In this document: positions 16,294-25,284 of the stretch, one piece after another
How positions within the stretch are numbered: the stretch's first letter is position 1
Layout of the letters: each line of letters opens with the position of its first letter
The notes under the pieces: generated by a model
What the model was told of the DNA's origin: nothing
Database searches by the model: none
The model's input: the letters and a program-made list of their open reading frames with translations, nothing else
Made by a program: the position numbers and the translations under genes
Assembly: GCA_910579395.1 (NCBI GenBank)
Contig: CAJTUC010000001.1
Span: 190,305-254,304, forward strand
Source: an uncultured Lachnospiraceae bacterium
Lineage (GTDB): Bacteria > Bacillota > Clostridia > Lachnospirales > Lachnospiraceae
DNA: 64,000 nt
Direction of reading: 5' to 3'

Positions 16294-18669
16294 ATGAAAA
16301 AGGAATCAATGCAGAGAATCGTTTTGTTTTCTGCTTTATCTGTACTGACTGGTGTTGTACTGTATAACTACTGTAAAACACCGCGTGTTGTCATCAACGA
16401 AGTCTGCAGTAATAATTTTGCGGCTGTGAGGAATGAAAACAATGAATATCCTGATTATATAGAATTGTATAATCCGGGAAGGCAGACCGTTTCTTTGGAT
16501 GGCTGTTTTCTGTCGGATGATGAAAAGGAACCGGAAAAATATTCTTTAGAGGATGTTTCGATTCCGGCAGGCGGATACGCTTTAATCTGGCTGGACAAGG
16601 ATTCGGCATTTCGTATTTCCAGGGATGGAGAAAAACTTTTTCTGACAGACGCCCTTCATGGCATTTATCTGGATCAGGTCATTGTTCCCCAGCTTTCCTA
16701 TGATACCAGCTACGGCAGGCAGCAGGATGGAAAAGCCGAGTGGTCTGTCATGGGTACAACTCCCGGCAGCGCGAATGAGGAAGCACCGGTTCTTCCTACG
16801 GTTTCCCTGGATAAGCCGCTTTTTGAATTCACAAGCGGATTTTATGAGGATGCCTTTGCGCTTCATCTATATTCCCCCAATGGAGAAAAAATTTACTATA
16901 CTTTGGACGGCAGCATGCCCTGTGCCGATTCGCCCGTTTATGATGGGCCGCTCTGGATTGCGGACAATACGCCGGAGGAAAATCGGTATGCCAGCCGGAC
17001 AGATTTGGCTCCGTCGAAGGACTATACACCCGATTTTCCGGTAGATAAGGCGGTCGTTGTACGCGCGGCGTGTTATAACCCCGTTACGAACCAGATCAGC
17101 GATATTGTCACGGAGACTTATTTTGTAGGCTATGGCGGCAGGCCGGAATACGACCGGATGGCGGTTCTGTCTCTGGTTGTGGACCCGTACGATTTATTCG
17201 ATGCCAAGACCGGCATTTATGGAAACGGCGCAAAATTTGAAGAATATATTGCAAACGGCGGCCTGGCAGACGGGGAGATCCTTACAAGCTACGTCGATGC
17301 TGACGGAGAACTGCATCACCGTTACATGGCTTCCAATGCTTTTAACGAAGGCAGGGAATGGGAAAGAAAAGCTGCTATAGCTTATTTTGATGAGAACCAT
17401 GCCTGCCTTTTTACCCAAAATGCAGGAATTCGCATTGCCGGAAATTCGACCAGAAGCGACCCACAGAAATCTTTCAATATTTTTGCGAGAGATATTTACG
17501 ATGATACGTTGTTGTTCCCTTATGAGTTTTATGATGAAGGCATTCTTTGTTCCACCTTTAAAATACGAAATGGCGGCGGAAATGCCGATAAATTAAAGTT
17601 TATTGATGCTTTTCTGGAAAAGGCTGCCGAGGGGCGGAATGTTTCCATTCAGGATTTCAGACCCTGCGCAGTCTTTTTAAATGGAGAGTATTGGGGTATC
17701 TATAACATTCGGGAGAGATACAACGCGGAATATCTTGCATCTCATTACGATTTAGATGCCGACAGCATTATGCTGGTCAAAGCCGGAAGCGCAATTACAA
17801 TACCGGAGGAAACGGCGGCAGCTTATCAGTATATGCTCAGTGTGGTATCGGAATGTGACCTTGCTTATGATGATACGTTTGCCCTTGCCGACGAATTGAT
17901 CGATATGCAAAGCATCATTGATTATTGCTGCATCAATCTTTATCTTGACAATCGCGATGTTGCGTTCGGGTATAATACTGCGTTATGGCGCACAGTGCAG
18001 GAAGGGACTCCATACGGCGACGGAAAGTGGCGTTTTATGCTCTACGATCTGGATGAATGCGCTTATCCGGACAGCAATGATCCTGAAAAGCAGGGGCGTC
18101 AGCTGGCGGAACATCCGCTGCTGAACGAACCGGCAGTAAAGAGTCTTTTGGATAATGAAGGTTTTCGCAGACAATTTTGTATCACCTTTATGGATATTGC
18201 CAATATCACTTTTTCCTATGAGAGAATACATGCCATGTTAACTGCGTGGAGCAGCCTTTATGAAGTTCAGATCATAAAAGACCATCAGCGATTTTATGAT
18301 CCTTCCTACGGTATGCAGGAATTTTACGAAGAAGTGTCCCAGGTAGATCGTTTTTTTGAAAACCGTTTTTCCTTTGCCATGAAAGAACTGGCAGAGACTT
18401 TCGACTTGGCGGGAACACTCACTTCAGTGCGTATAAGCACCAATGCGCCGGAGGGCGGTACGATTACCGTAAATACTGCGCAGTTGGAAAACAGCGAGGT
18501 GTGGCAGGGATACTATTACAGCGATTTTCCTGTTTCCGTGTCCGTTCATCCGGAGAAAGGCTGGCATTTTGCAGGCTGGCAGGGAGACGCTTCCGGAATG
18601 GAGGAAAGTTTAACGATTTCCCTTGAGAATGGAGATGTTTCCCTACGGGCTATATTTGAAAGAGATTGA
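16294..18669 (+). CDS. CotH kinase-family surface protein with lamin-tail domain
   Basis: A 791-residue membrane-anchored protein. Residues 9-26 form one hydrophobic anchor. Residues 31-120 look like a lamin-tail domain (VVINEVCSNNFAAV...PDYIELYNPG), residues 165-270 like a chitobiase/FN3-type sugar module (KIYYTLDGSMP), and 340-640 like a CotH domain (STRSDPQKSFNIFARD, FKIRNGGG, FLNGEYWGIYNIRERYN, FMLYDLDEC). The C-terminal ~70 residues form a B-repeat-like module (GWHFAGWQGDAS). CotH proteins are atypical protein kinases best known from spore coats; here the surface domains suggest an envelope substrate. It leads an operon with VTC and DUF4956 genes. Confidence 0.85.
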   Translation: MKKESMQRIVLFSALSVLTGVVLYNYCKTPRVVINEVCSNNFAAVRNENNEYPDYIELYNPGRQTVSLDGCFLSDDEKEPEKYSLEDVSIPAGGYALIWLDKDSAFRISRDGEKLFLTDALHGIYLDQVIVPQLSYDTSYGRQQDGKAEWSVMGTTPGSANEEAPVLPTVSLDKPLFEFTSGFYEDAFALHLYSPNGEKIYYTLDGSMPCADSPVYDGPLWIADNTPEENRYASRTDLAPSKDYTPDFPVDKAVVVRAACYNPVTNQISDIVTETYFVGYGGRPEYDRMAVLSLVVDPYDLFDAKTGIYGNGAKFEEYIANGGLADGEILTSYVDADGELHHRYMASNAFNEGREWERKAAIAYFDENHACLFTQNAGIRIAGNSTRSDPQKSFNIFARDIYDDTLLFPYEFYDEGILCSTFKIRNGGGNADKLKFIDAFLEKAAEGRNVSIQDFRPCAVFLNGEYWGIYNIRERYNAEYLASHYDLDADSIMLVKAGSAITIPEETAAAYQYMLSVVSECDLAYDDTFALADELIDMQSIIDYCCINLYLDNRDVAFGYNTALWRTVQEGTPYGDGKWRFMLYDLDECAYPDSNDPEKQGRQLAEHPLLNEPAVKSLLDNEGFRRQFCITFMDIANITFSYERIHAMLTAWSSLYEVQIIKDHQRFYDPSYGMQEFYEEVSQVDRFFENRFSFAMKELAETFDLAGTLTSVRISTNAPEGGTITVNTAQLENSEVWQGYYYSDFPVSVSVHPEKGWHFAGWQGDASGMEESLTISLENGDVSLRAIFERD

Positions 18670-18697
18670 TGAATATTGAATAAAGGAATGAGCCAAT

Positions 18698-19381
18698 ATG
18701 AAAATGTACCGGGTAGAGGACAAATACTGCTGTACCGGACAGGAAATGTACCAGATGCAAAGGCGGTTGGAAACTGTGCTTCGGGCGGACTGCAACGAAA
18801 ACTCTGCCCAGGGTTATCGTGTGGTCAGTCTGTACTTCGACGATCTGGCGGACTCTTGCTTTCATGCGGCGAGAGACGGCATATACAGCCGCAAGAAGTA
18901 TCGCATTCGAATCTACAATGATTCCCTGGATGCGATCAAACTGGAAGTAAAGGAAAAACAGGGCAGCAGAATTTATAAAAAGTCCAAAAGCATTACGAGG
19001 GAAGAAATGCAGAGTTTAATGTGCGGCCAGTGTATTTCAGCATCTTTCTCCATGGAAGATCCGGCTTTTTTGTTTAATCTGGCAATACAAACAAGAGCTC
19101 TTTGCCCAAAGGTAATCGTTGCCTATGAGCGAAAAGCATATATCTATATGCCCGGCAATGTGCGCATTACCTTTGACCGGAATATAAGAGCCAGCCGGCA
19201 GACGGCAGAGTTTGGGATGCGGGATATTTCTTATATGCCTCTGCGGGAGCAGGATACCGTCCTTGAAGTGAAATATGATGAATTGATGCCCCAATTCATC
19301 TTGCAGCTGCTGGAACTGAATTCCATGTGGCCGGCGGCTTATTCCAAATACTGCTTATGCCGGGAAAAAACTATGATATGA
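18698..19381 (+). CDS. VTC-domain (polyphosphate polymerase-like) protein
   Basis: A 227-residue protein with the VTC tunnel-fold pattern: basic residues on strands lining the tunnel (RVEDKYCC, VVSLYFDD, KKYRIRIYN, IKLEVKEKQG, VIVAYERKAY, VRITFDRNI) and a late acidic strand (TVLEVKYDELMP). In yeast the domain makes polyphosphate from ATP; in bacteria the role is not settled. It lies 28 bp after the CotH gene and 13 bp before DUF4956, a combination seen repeatedly in Firmicutes, suggesting a joint membrane function. Confidence 0.88.
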   Translation: MKMYRVEDKYCCTGQEMYQMQRRLETVLRADCNENSAQGYRVVSLYFDDLADSCFHAARDGIYSRKKYRIRIYNDSLDAIKLEVKEKQGSRIYKKSKSITREEMQSLMCGQCISASFSMEDPAFLFNLAIQTRALCPKVIVAYERKAYIYMPGNVRITFDRNIRASRQTAEFGMRDISYMPLREQDTVLEVKYDELMPQFILQLLELNSMWPAAYSKYCLCREKTMI

Positions 19382-19394
19382 GGAGAGTAGAAGT

Positions 19395-20072
19395 ATGTCA
19401 GTAAAGGATGTAATTAAAAACAGTGTCTATGAATCATTGGGCGGCGGAACCACCATGACTGCCCAAACCGTTATCCTGATCTTAATGTTTTCCTGTCTGG
19501 CAGGTGTCTATCTTTATTTTGTGTACAAACTGTCAGCTAAAACAGCATTTTATTCAAAAGACATGAATATTACCATCGCAGGGATGCCGGTCATTGTGGC
19601 GGCGATCATGATCGCCATGCAGTCTAATCTGCTGGTCTCCCTTGGTATGGTTGGTGCGCTGTCCATTGTAAGGTTTCGGAGTGCGGTGAAGAATCCCCTG
19701 GACCTTCTCTATCTGTTTTGGGCGATCAGCGCCGGAATCATTACAGGCGTCGGGCTCTATGTTCTGGCTCTTGTTTTTTCAATCATTATGACAATTTTAC
19801 TTTTTTCAATGGATAAAATCCCGAATACAAAAGCACCGGAATTGCTGGTGCTGCGAGGTATAGAAGAATTCGATTATGACGCTCTTTTTGACGCCATAAG
19901 CAGCTATTGCAGATATTATAAAGAAAAGGCCAGATCTACCAGAAATAACGAAACGGAAATCATTATCGAAATCCGTACAAAAGAAAAAGAGCAGCTTTTG
20001 CAGAAACTGAACCATATGAATTTTCTGACACAGGTAAATTGTATTTCTCATGACGGAGAATGTCGTGTGTAA
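19395..20072 (+). CDS. DUF4956 membrane protein
   Basis: A 225-residue protein with about four membrane helices in the first 145 residues (for example MTAQTVILILMFSCLAGVYL, MPVIVAAIMIAM and IITGVGLYVLALVF) and a cytoplasmic tail. The conserved core LGMVGALSIVRFRSAVKNP is the family signature. DUF4956 proteins are commonly encoded beside VTC-domain genes, as here, and may form the membrane partner of that enzyme. AGGAGAG precedes the ATG. It is the last gene of the operon. Confidence 0.88.
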   Translation: MSVKDVIKNSVYESLGGGTTMTAQTVILILMFSCLAGVYLYFVYKLSAKTAFYSKDMNITIAGMPVIVAAIMIAMQSNLLVSLGMVGALSIVRFRSAVKNPLDLLYLFWAISAGIITGVGLYVLALVFSIIMTILLFSMDKIPNTKAPELLVLRGIEEFDYDALFDAISSYCRYYKEKARSTRNNETEIIIEIRTKEKEQLLQKLNHMNFLTQVNCISHDGECRV

Positions 20073-20094
20073 TGCGTTAAAAGAAGCAGACTGG

Positions 20095-20141
20095 AAAAAA
20101 CGGCCGGCATACAAAGCCAATACTGTATGCCGGCCGTTCGT
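20095..20141 (-). terminator. Rho-independent terminator for buk (minus strand)
   Basis: CGGCCGGCATACA pairs with TGTATGCCGGCCG as a perfect 13-bp stem. On the minus strand it is followed by six T, making a strong terminator for the ptb-buk operon. On the plus strand the T-rich tail is poorer, but it may also slow transcription from DUF4956. Confidence 0.85.
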
Positions 20142-20190
20142 TATTCAATAAATATAGTTCCGGTTATTCCGATGCAGACGACACGAACGG

Positions 20191-21258
20191 TCAATATACC
20201 ATAGCCTTTTCTTCACCGTTCAATACGCGTAAGCCGCCCTGAACGAGTGCGAGCAGTTCGTCTTCGCCGGGATATACTGTCATAGGTGCGATCCATTCCG
20301 CTCTTTCCTTCAAGCCTGCAACAACGACCTTATCATAAGCGATACCGCCGGTTACAATGACCTGGTCTACTTTGCCTTTCAAAACACAGGCCATAGAGCC
20401 GATATCTTTTGCAACTTGGGTTATGAATGCTTCGCGTACTTCTGCGGCTTTTGTATCGCCGTTCTGGACCATTTTTTCCACATCACGCATATCATTTGTC
20501 CCGCAGTAAGCGTTGAAACCGCCGTTGCCGACGAATTTCTTATATACTTCCTTTTCGCTGTATTTACCGGAGAAGCACAGTTTGATCAGTGCGCCGCTTT
20601 GAACAGCGCCTGCTCTTTCCGGAGAAAAAGCGCCGTCGCCGTCCAGTGCATTGAATACATCAACGACCCGGCCCTGCTTGTGTGCGCCGACAGATACACC
20701 GCCGCCCATGTGGACTACGACCAGATTCAGGGAATCATATGCCTTGCCGACTTCTTTGGCATAGCGTTTTGCTACCGCTTTCTGGTTCAGCGCATGGAAT
20801 ACGCTCGTCCGCGGAAGTTCCGGTACGCCGGAATATCTGGAGACCGGCTCCAGCTCATCGACAACAACGGGGTCTACAATATAGGAAGGAACGCCGATGG
20901 AATCAGCGATTTCTTTTGCCAGAATACCGCCAAGGTTGGAAGCATGCTGACCCTGTACGCCGGCCTTCAGGTCTGCGAGCAGTTCGTCGCTCACTTCGTA
21001 GGTGCCGCCGGGAATCGGTTTTAACATACCGCCGCGGCCGACTACCATATTTAAGGAATGAATGTCGAATTCTTTTTCTTTTAACAGATTAACGATGATA
21101 TCTTTCCGGAAGTCTTTCTGATCTACGATAGAAGCATACTGCGCGATTTCTTCGGTTGAATGACGCAGCGTTTCCTCGAATAATAATGTCTCATCTTCAA
21201 AAACACCGATTTTGGTAGAAGTGGAGCCCGGATTGATGATTAAACTTTTAACAGCCAT
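20191..21258 (-). CDS. buk: Butyrate kinase
   Basis: A 355-residue ASKHA-fold kinase that converts butyryl phosphate and ADP to butyrate and ATP, the energy-yielding last step of the ptb-buk route. It has the family signature INPGSTSTKIGVFEDE, VVGRGGMLKPIPGGTYEV, VVHMGGGVSVGAHKQG and VIVTGGIAYD. Length is typical. It is the second gene of a minus-strand operon after ptb (68 bp gap) and is closed by a strong terminator. Branched-chain or other short acyl phosphates are possible substrates of the same family. Confidence 0.95.
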   Translation of the reverse strand: MAVKSLIINPGSTSTKIGVFEDETLLFEETLRHSTEEIAQYASIVDQKDFRKDIIVNLLKEKEFDIHSLNMVVGRGGMLKPIPGGTYEVSDELLADLKAGVQGQHASNLGGILAKEIADSIGVPSYIVDPVVVDELEPVSRYSGVPELPRTSVFHALNQKAVAKRYAKEVGKAYDSLNLVVVHMGGGVSVGAHKQGRVVDVFNALDGDGAFSPERAGAVQSGALIKLCFSGKYSEKEVYKKFVGNGGFNAYCGTNDMRDVEKMVQNGDTKAAEVREAFITQVAKDIGSMACVLKGKVDQVIVTGGIAYDKVVVAGLKERAEWIAPMTVYPGEDELLALVQGGLRVLNGEEKAMVY

Positions 21259-21326
21259 GCTTTATTCCGCCTTTCCTGATTGATTATTTTATTGTTTTTC
21301 GTGTTCTTTCTTACGTCAGTTTTGTA

Positions 21327-22247
21327 TCAGTTCTTTTTCTGCATGCTTTCCGCTACAACGGCGCCGAGCGCGATGGAATTGACTTTTGTTTCAAAATCAT
21401 CGGAGCGGGAAGTCAGGATGACCGGTGCTTTCGTTCCGGTCAGGATGTTTCCGTTCTTAACTTTGGCCGTATGTACCAGACATTTGTATACGAGATTGCC
21501 GGCATGAATATCGGGGAAAAGAAGGATGTCCGCATCACCGACGATTTTCCGGCCTTCTGCGCCTTTGTGCTTTGCGGCCTCAGGGTCGATGGCGAGGTCT
21601 AAAGAAAGTGGGCCGTCAATAACACAGCCGGTAATTTTTCCTTCTTCACACATTTTCGTGAGTTCCGCAGCATCTACGGTAACGGGCATTTTCGGATTTA
21701 CGACTTCTACTGCCGCAAGCGGAGCAACCTTGGGATTCGGAATACCGCATGCGTGGCAGATTTCAACGGTATTTTCCACGATATGTACTTTTTCTTCCAA
21801 GGTAGGATAGGTCATGAAGGCGACGTCCGATAAGAATAAAAGATGGTCAATGCCCTCGATTTCAAATACGCATACATGAGATAAGGTTCTGCCTGTCCGC
21901 AGGCCGACTTCTTTGTCCAGTACGCTCTTTAAGAAGGACTTTGTATCGATCAGGCCTTTCATATACATATCGGCTTTGCCGGTATGCACCAGTTCCACTG
22001 CCTTTAATGCCGCCGTATAGTTGTCCTTTTCATCAATAATTTCAAATCCGCTCAAATCCATATTTTCGGAAGCGGCCACTTCTTTGATCTTGTCTTCATC
22101 ACCGACAAGAATTGCTTCTGCGATATTGCGTTCCTTGGCAGCTTTTACCGCCTCAAGGACGGCACTGTCCTGTGCGACTGCAACGGCTACCTTTTTGACG
22201 CTGCACTCGGATACCTTTGATAAAAGGTCATCAAAACTCTTGCTCAT
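21327..22247 (-). CDS. ptb: Phosphate butyryltransferase
   Basis: A 306-residue PTA/PTB-family enzyme that converts butyryl-CoA and phosphate to butyryl phosphate. The N-terminus KKVAVAVAQDSAVLEAVKAA and the motifs MKGLIDTKSFLKSVLDKE, TDAAELT-like stretch and DILLFPDIHAGNLVYKCL are typical; the last covers the catalytic region of the family. GGAGGAGAA precedes its ATG on the minus strand. With buk it forms a classic butyrate-producing operon. Confidence 0.95.
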   Translation of the reverse strand: MSKSFDDLLSKVSECSVKKVAVAVAQDSAVLEAVKAAKERNIAEAILVGDEDKIKEVAASENMDLSGFEIIDEKDNYTAALKAVELVHTGKADMYMKGLIDTKSFLKSVLDKEVGLRTGRTLSHVCVFEIEGIDHLLFLSDVAFMTYPTLEEKVHIVENTVEICHACGIPNPKVAPLAAVEVVNPKMPVTVDAAELTKMCEEGKITGCVIDGPLSLDLAIDPEAAKHKGAEGRKIVGDADILLFPDIHAGNLVYKCLVHTAKVKNGNILTGTKAPVILTSRSDDFETKVNSIALGAVVAESMQKKN

Positions 22248-22343
22248 TTCTCCTCCATTCCGGATTTATGCAATCCACCCAACATTTTTATCGTATAAAT
22301 AGTAACACTTCTGGGGGTAAAAATCAAACGCTAAATGCGTCGG

Positions 22344-22455
22344 AGAATACATATTTGCCGGCGGTCGTACAATTTGGCCGCCGGACGGGCAGCGAAAGCG
22401 TGCCGCCAAGGGAACTACTGCTGCCTGCCCGGCGGACGAATTGCGCTGTGTACTA
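22344..22455 (-). repeat. Foldback element, family A copy 4 (degenerate)
   Basis: Imperfect arms around 22366-22392 and 22421-22453 share CCGCCGGGCAG with other family A arms. The short core AGCGAAAGCGTGCC is the reverse complement of the family core GGCACGCTTTCGCT. Most of the core seen in copies 1-3 is missing. It occupies the gap between the divergent ptb and secA genes. Confidence 0.6.
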
Positions 22456-22473
22456 TGGTAAAAGTTGAAAAGG

Positions 22474-22502
22474 TTGAATTTCCAAGTCAAATCTGCTACA
22501 AT
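22474..22502 (+). promoter_or_regulatory. Promoter of secA
   Basis: TTGAAT (22474-22479), 17 bases, then TACAAT (22497-22502), a good vegetative promoter about 60 bases ahead of secA. Confidence 0.7.
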
Positions 22503-22564
22503 AGAATTTGTTATTTTCTGCAAAAGGAATGAAGGCCTGTGAAAGCGGGCGGATGGGAGCAGAC

Positions 22565-25129
22565 ATGAACGTAGTACAGAAAGTTTTTGGAACGCACAGC
22601 GAAAGAGAGATTAAGCGTATCGAAGGCCAGGTAAACCGAATCGAATCTCTCCGGGATTCCATGATGGCGCTTGATGATGAGCAGTTAAGGGACAAGACCG
22701 GAGAATTTAAGAAAAGGCTGCAGGAAGGCGAGACGTTGGACGACCTGCTTCCGGAAGCGTATGCGGTAGTCAGAGAAGCGGCAAGGCGTGTCCTGAAAAC
22801 GGAGCATTACCGGGTACAGCTGATTGGCGGCGTTATCCTTCATCAGGGCCGTATCGCGGAGATGAAGACCGGCGAAGGTAAAACGCAGACCTGCCTTTTG
22901 CCGGCTTATCTGAATGCGCTGGAAGGAAAAGGCGTGCACGTTGTTACCGTCAATGATTATCTGGCCAAACGTGATGCTGAATGGATGGGACAGGTTCATG
23001 AATTTCTTGGCCTGAAAGTCGGCGTTGTTTTGAACAGCATGAAATCTGATGAGCGAAGAGAAGCTTATAGATGCGATATCACATATGTGACGAATAATGA
23101 GCTTGGTTTCGATTATCTGCGCGATAACATGGTTATTTATAAAGAGCAGCTTGTTTTGAGGGATCTGCACTATGCAATCATCGATGAGGTCGATTCCGTC
23201 CTGATTGATGAAGCGCGGACACCGCTTATCATTTCAGGACAGAGCGGAAAATCCACGAAACTGTATGAAGCATGCGATATTCTTGCCAGACAGCTTACCC
23301 GTGGTGAGGATATGGAAGCGCTGTCCAAGATGGATGCCATCATGGGTGTTGAAAGGGAAGAGACTGGGGACTTTATCGTTAATGAGAAAGATAAAGTGGT
23401 CAATCTGACCGCACAGGGCGTTTCCAAGGTAGAGCGCTTCTTCCAGATAGAGAATCTGGCGGATCCGGAGAATCTCGAGATACAGCATAATATTATTCTG
23501 GCGCTGCGTGCGCACAATCTGATGTTCCGCGACCAGGATTATGTGGTAAAAGACGAGCAGGTCCTGATTGTAGACGAGTTTACCGGCCGTATCATGCCGG
23601 GGCGGCGTTATTCGGATGGTCTGCATCAGGCAATCGAGGCGAAAGAACACGTTAAGGTCAAAAGAGAGAGCAAGACGTTAGCGACAATCACTTTCCAGAA
23701 CTTTTTTAATAAATTTGAGAAAAAAGCGGGCATGACAGGTACCGCATTGACGGAAGAAAAAGAGTTCCGTGATATTTACGGCATGGACGTTGTGGAGATT
23801 CCGACAAATAAACCGATTGCCAGAATCGACAGACAGGATGCGGTATATAAGACGAGAAGAGAAAAACTGAATGCGATTCTGGATTCTATCGTGGAAGCGC
23901 ACAGCAAAGGGCAGCCCGTGCTGGTCGGTACGATCACGATCGAAGCTTCGGAAGAACTGAGCGCCCTTTTGAAGAAAAGAGGCGTTGAGCATAAAGTTCT
24001 GAATGCCAAATTTCATGAGCTGGAAGCGGAAATCGTAGCGGATGCCGGTATTCACGGCGCTGTTACAATTGCGACCAATATGGCGGGACGTGGTACGGAT
24101 ATTAAATTGGATGAAGAGGCGAAGGCGGCAGGCGGTCTGAAGATCATCGGTACGGAGCGGCATGAGTCGAGGCGTATCGACAATCAGCTGCGCGGCCGTT
24201 CCGGCAGACAGGGCGACACCGGTGAATCCAAGTTCTATATTTCGCTGGAAGACGATCTGATGCGGCTTTTCGGTTCCGAAAGAATGATCAGCATGTTCAA
24301 TGCACTGGGCATTCCGGAAGGACAGGAAATCGAGCACAAAGCCCTGACAAAGGCAATCGAGACTGCACAAAAGAAGATTGAGAGCAATAACTTTGGCATC
24401 AGAAAGAATCTGCTGGAATACGATCAGGTCATGAACGAACAGCGTGAGATCATCTATGAGGAAAGAAGACGGGTTCTGAATGGGGAAAGCATGCGGGATG
24501 CCATCTATAAGATGATTACCGATATCGTGGAAAATTGTATCGACATCTGTATCGGCGATGACAACGATTTCGAAGAATGGGATTTCAACGAATTGAACAC
24601 GCTTCTCCTTCCGACAATTCCGTTACAGCCGATTACGGCAGAGCGGGTGCTAAAGCCTAAGAAGAACAGCTTGAAACAGCAGTTAAAAGAAGAAGCGGTC
24701 AAACTATATGAGAGCAAAGAGGCGGAATTCCCTGAACCGGAAGCAATTCGAGAAATTGAGCGTGTCATTTTATTAAAAGTCATCGATAGGAAATGGATGG
24801 ATCACATCGATGATATGGACCAGCTCCGTCAGGGTGTCGGCTTACAGGCATACGGACAGAGAGACCCGCTCGTAGAATATAAACTGAACGGATATGAGAT
24901 GTTCGACGATATGACGCAGAACATCAAGGAAGAGACTGTGCGCCTGCTGTTCCATGTGCGCATCGAACAAAAAGTAGAGCGCGAGCAGGTGGCGAAAGTG
25001 ACCGGAACGAACAAAGATGATTCCGTACCCAAAGGGCCGGTGAAGCGTATGGAAGCGAAAGTGTATCCGAATGACCCGTGTCCGTGCGGCTCCGGGAAAA
25101 AGTATAAGCAGTGCTGCGGAAGGAAGTAA
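22565..25129 (+). CDS. secA: Preprotein translocase ATPase SecA
   Basis: An 854-residue motor that drives secretory proteins through SecYEG. The start at 22565 gives the usual beginning MNVVQKVFGTHSEREIKRI, with GGGAG upstream. Walker A is MKTGEGKTQT, Walker B IIDEVDSVLIDEARTP, and the later helicase motifs are TNMAGRGTDIKL and QLRGRSGRQGD. The C-terminal SEC-C zinc motif CPCGSGKKYKQCCGRK binds SecB or ribosomes in other species. Length is typical. prfB follows after a family B repeat, an order common in Firmicutes. Confidence 0.97.
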   Translation: MNVVQKVFGTHSEREIKRIEGQVNRIESLRDSMMALDDEQLRDKTGEFKKRLQEGETLDDLLPEAYAVVREAARRVLKTEHYRVQLIGGVILHQGRIAEMKTGEGKTQTCLLPAYLNALEGKGVHVVTVNDYLAKRDAEWMGQVHEFLGLKVGVVLNSMKSDERREAYRCDITYVTNNELGFDYLRDNMVIYKEQLVLRDLHYAIIDEVDSVLIDEARTPLIISGQSGKSTKLYEACDILARQLTRGEDMEALSKMDAIMGVEREETGDFIVNEKDKVVNLTAQGVSKVERFFQIENLADPENLEIQHNIILALRAHNLMFRDQDYVVKDEQVLIVDEFTGRIMPGRRYSDGLHQAIEAKEHVKVKRESKTLATITFQNFFNKFEKKAGMTGTALTEEKEFRDIYGMDVVEIPTNKPIARIDRQDAVYKTRREKLNAILDSIVEAHSKGQPVLVGTITIEASEELSALLKKRGVEHKVLNAKFHELEAEIVADAGIHGAVTIATNMAGRGTDIKLDEEAKAAGGLKIIGTERHESRRIDNQLRGRSGRQGDTGESKFYISLEDDLMRLFGSERMISMFNALGIPEGQEIEHKALTKAIETAQKKIESNNFGIRKNLLEYDQVMNEQREIIYEERRRVLNGESMRDAIYKMITDIVENCIDICIGDDNDFEEWDFNELNTLLLPTIPLQPITAERVLKPKKNSLKQQLKEEAVKLYESKEAEFPEPEAIREIERVILLKVIDRKWMDHIDDMDQLRQGVGLQAYGQRDPLVEYKLNGYEMFDDMTQNIKEETVRLLFHVRIEQKVEREQVAKVTGTNKDDSVPKGPVKRMEAKVYPNDPCPCGSGKKYKQCCGRK

Positions 25130-25240
25130 ATAGGGTAAAAAGATTTTCTAAGACGGCAGAGGACCCACCAAAGAAAATCTATGTTTTGCCTGAAAGAATC
25201 GCCGTTAAGACGGTTCTTACGGTGGATACGAAGTAAAAGA
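25130..25240 (+). repeat. Structured intergenic element, family B copy 2 (diverged)
   Basis: It begins right after the secA stop with GGGTAAAAAG. It contains AGATTTTCTAAG paired with GAAAATCTATG, and a final hairpin around GAATCGCCGTT/GACGGTTCT. The conserved CTAAG is kept and CTACG has become CTATG. It fills most of the secA-prfB gap. Confidence 0.5.
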
Positions 25241-25284
25241 AACTATAAATGAGTAAATTATGATTATGAAAGAAGGTGACGTTA

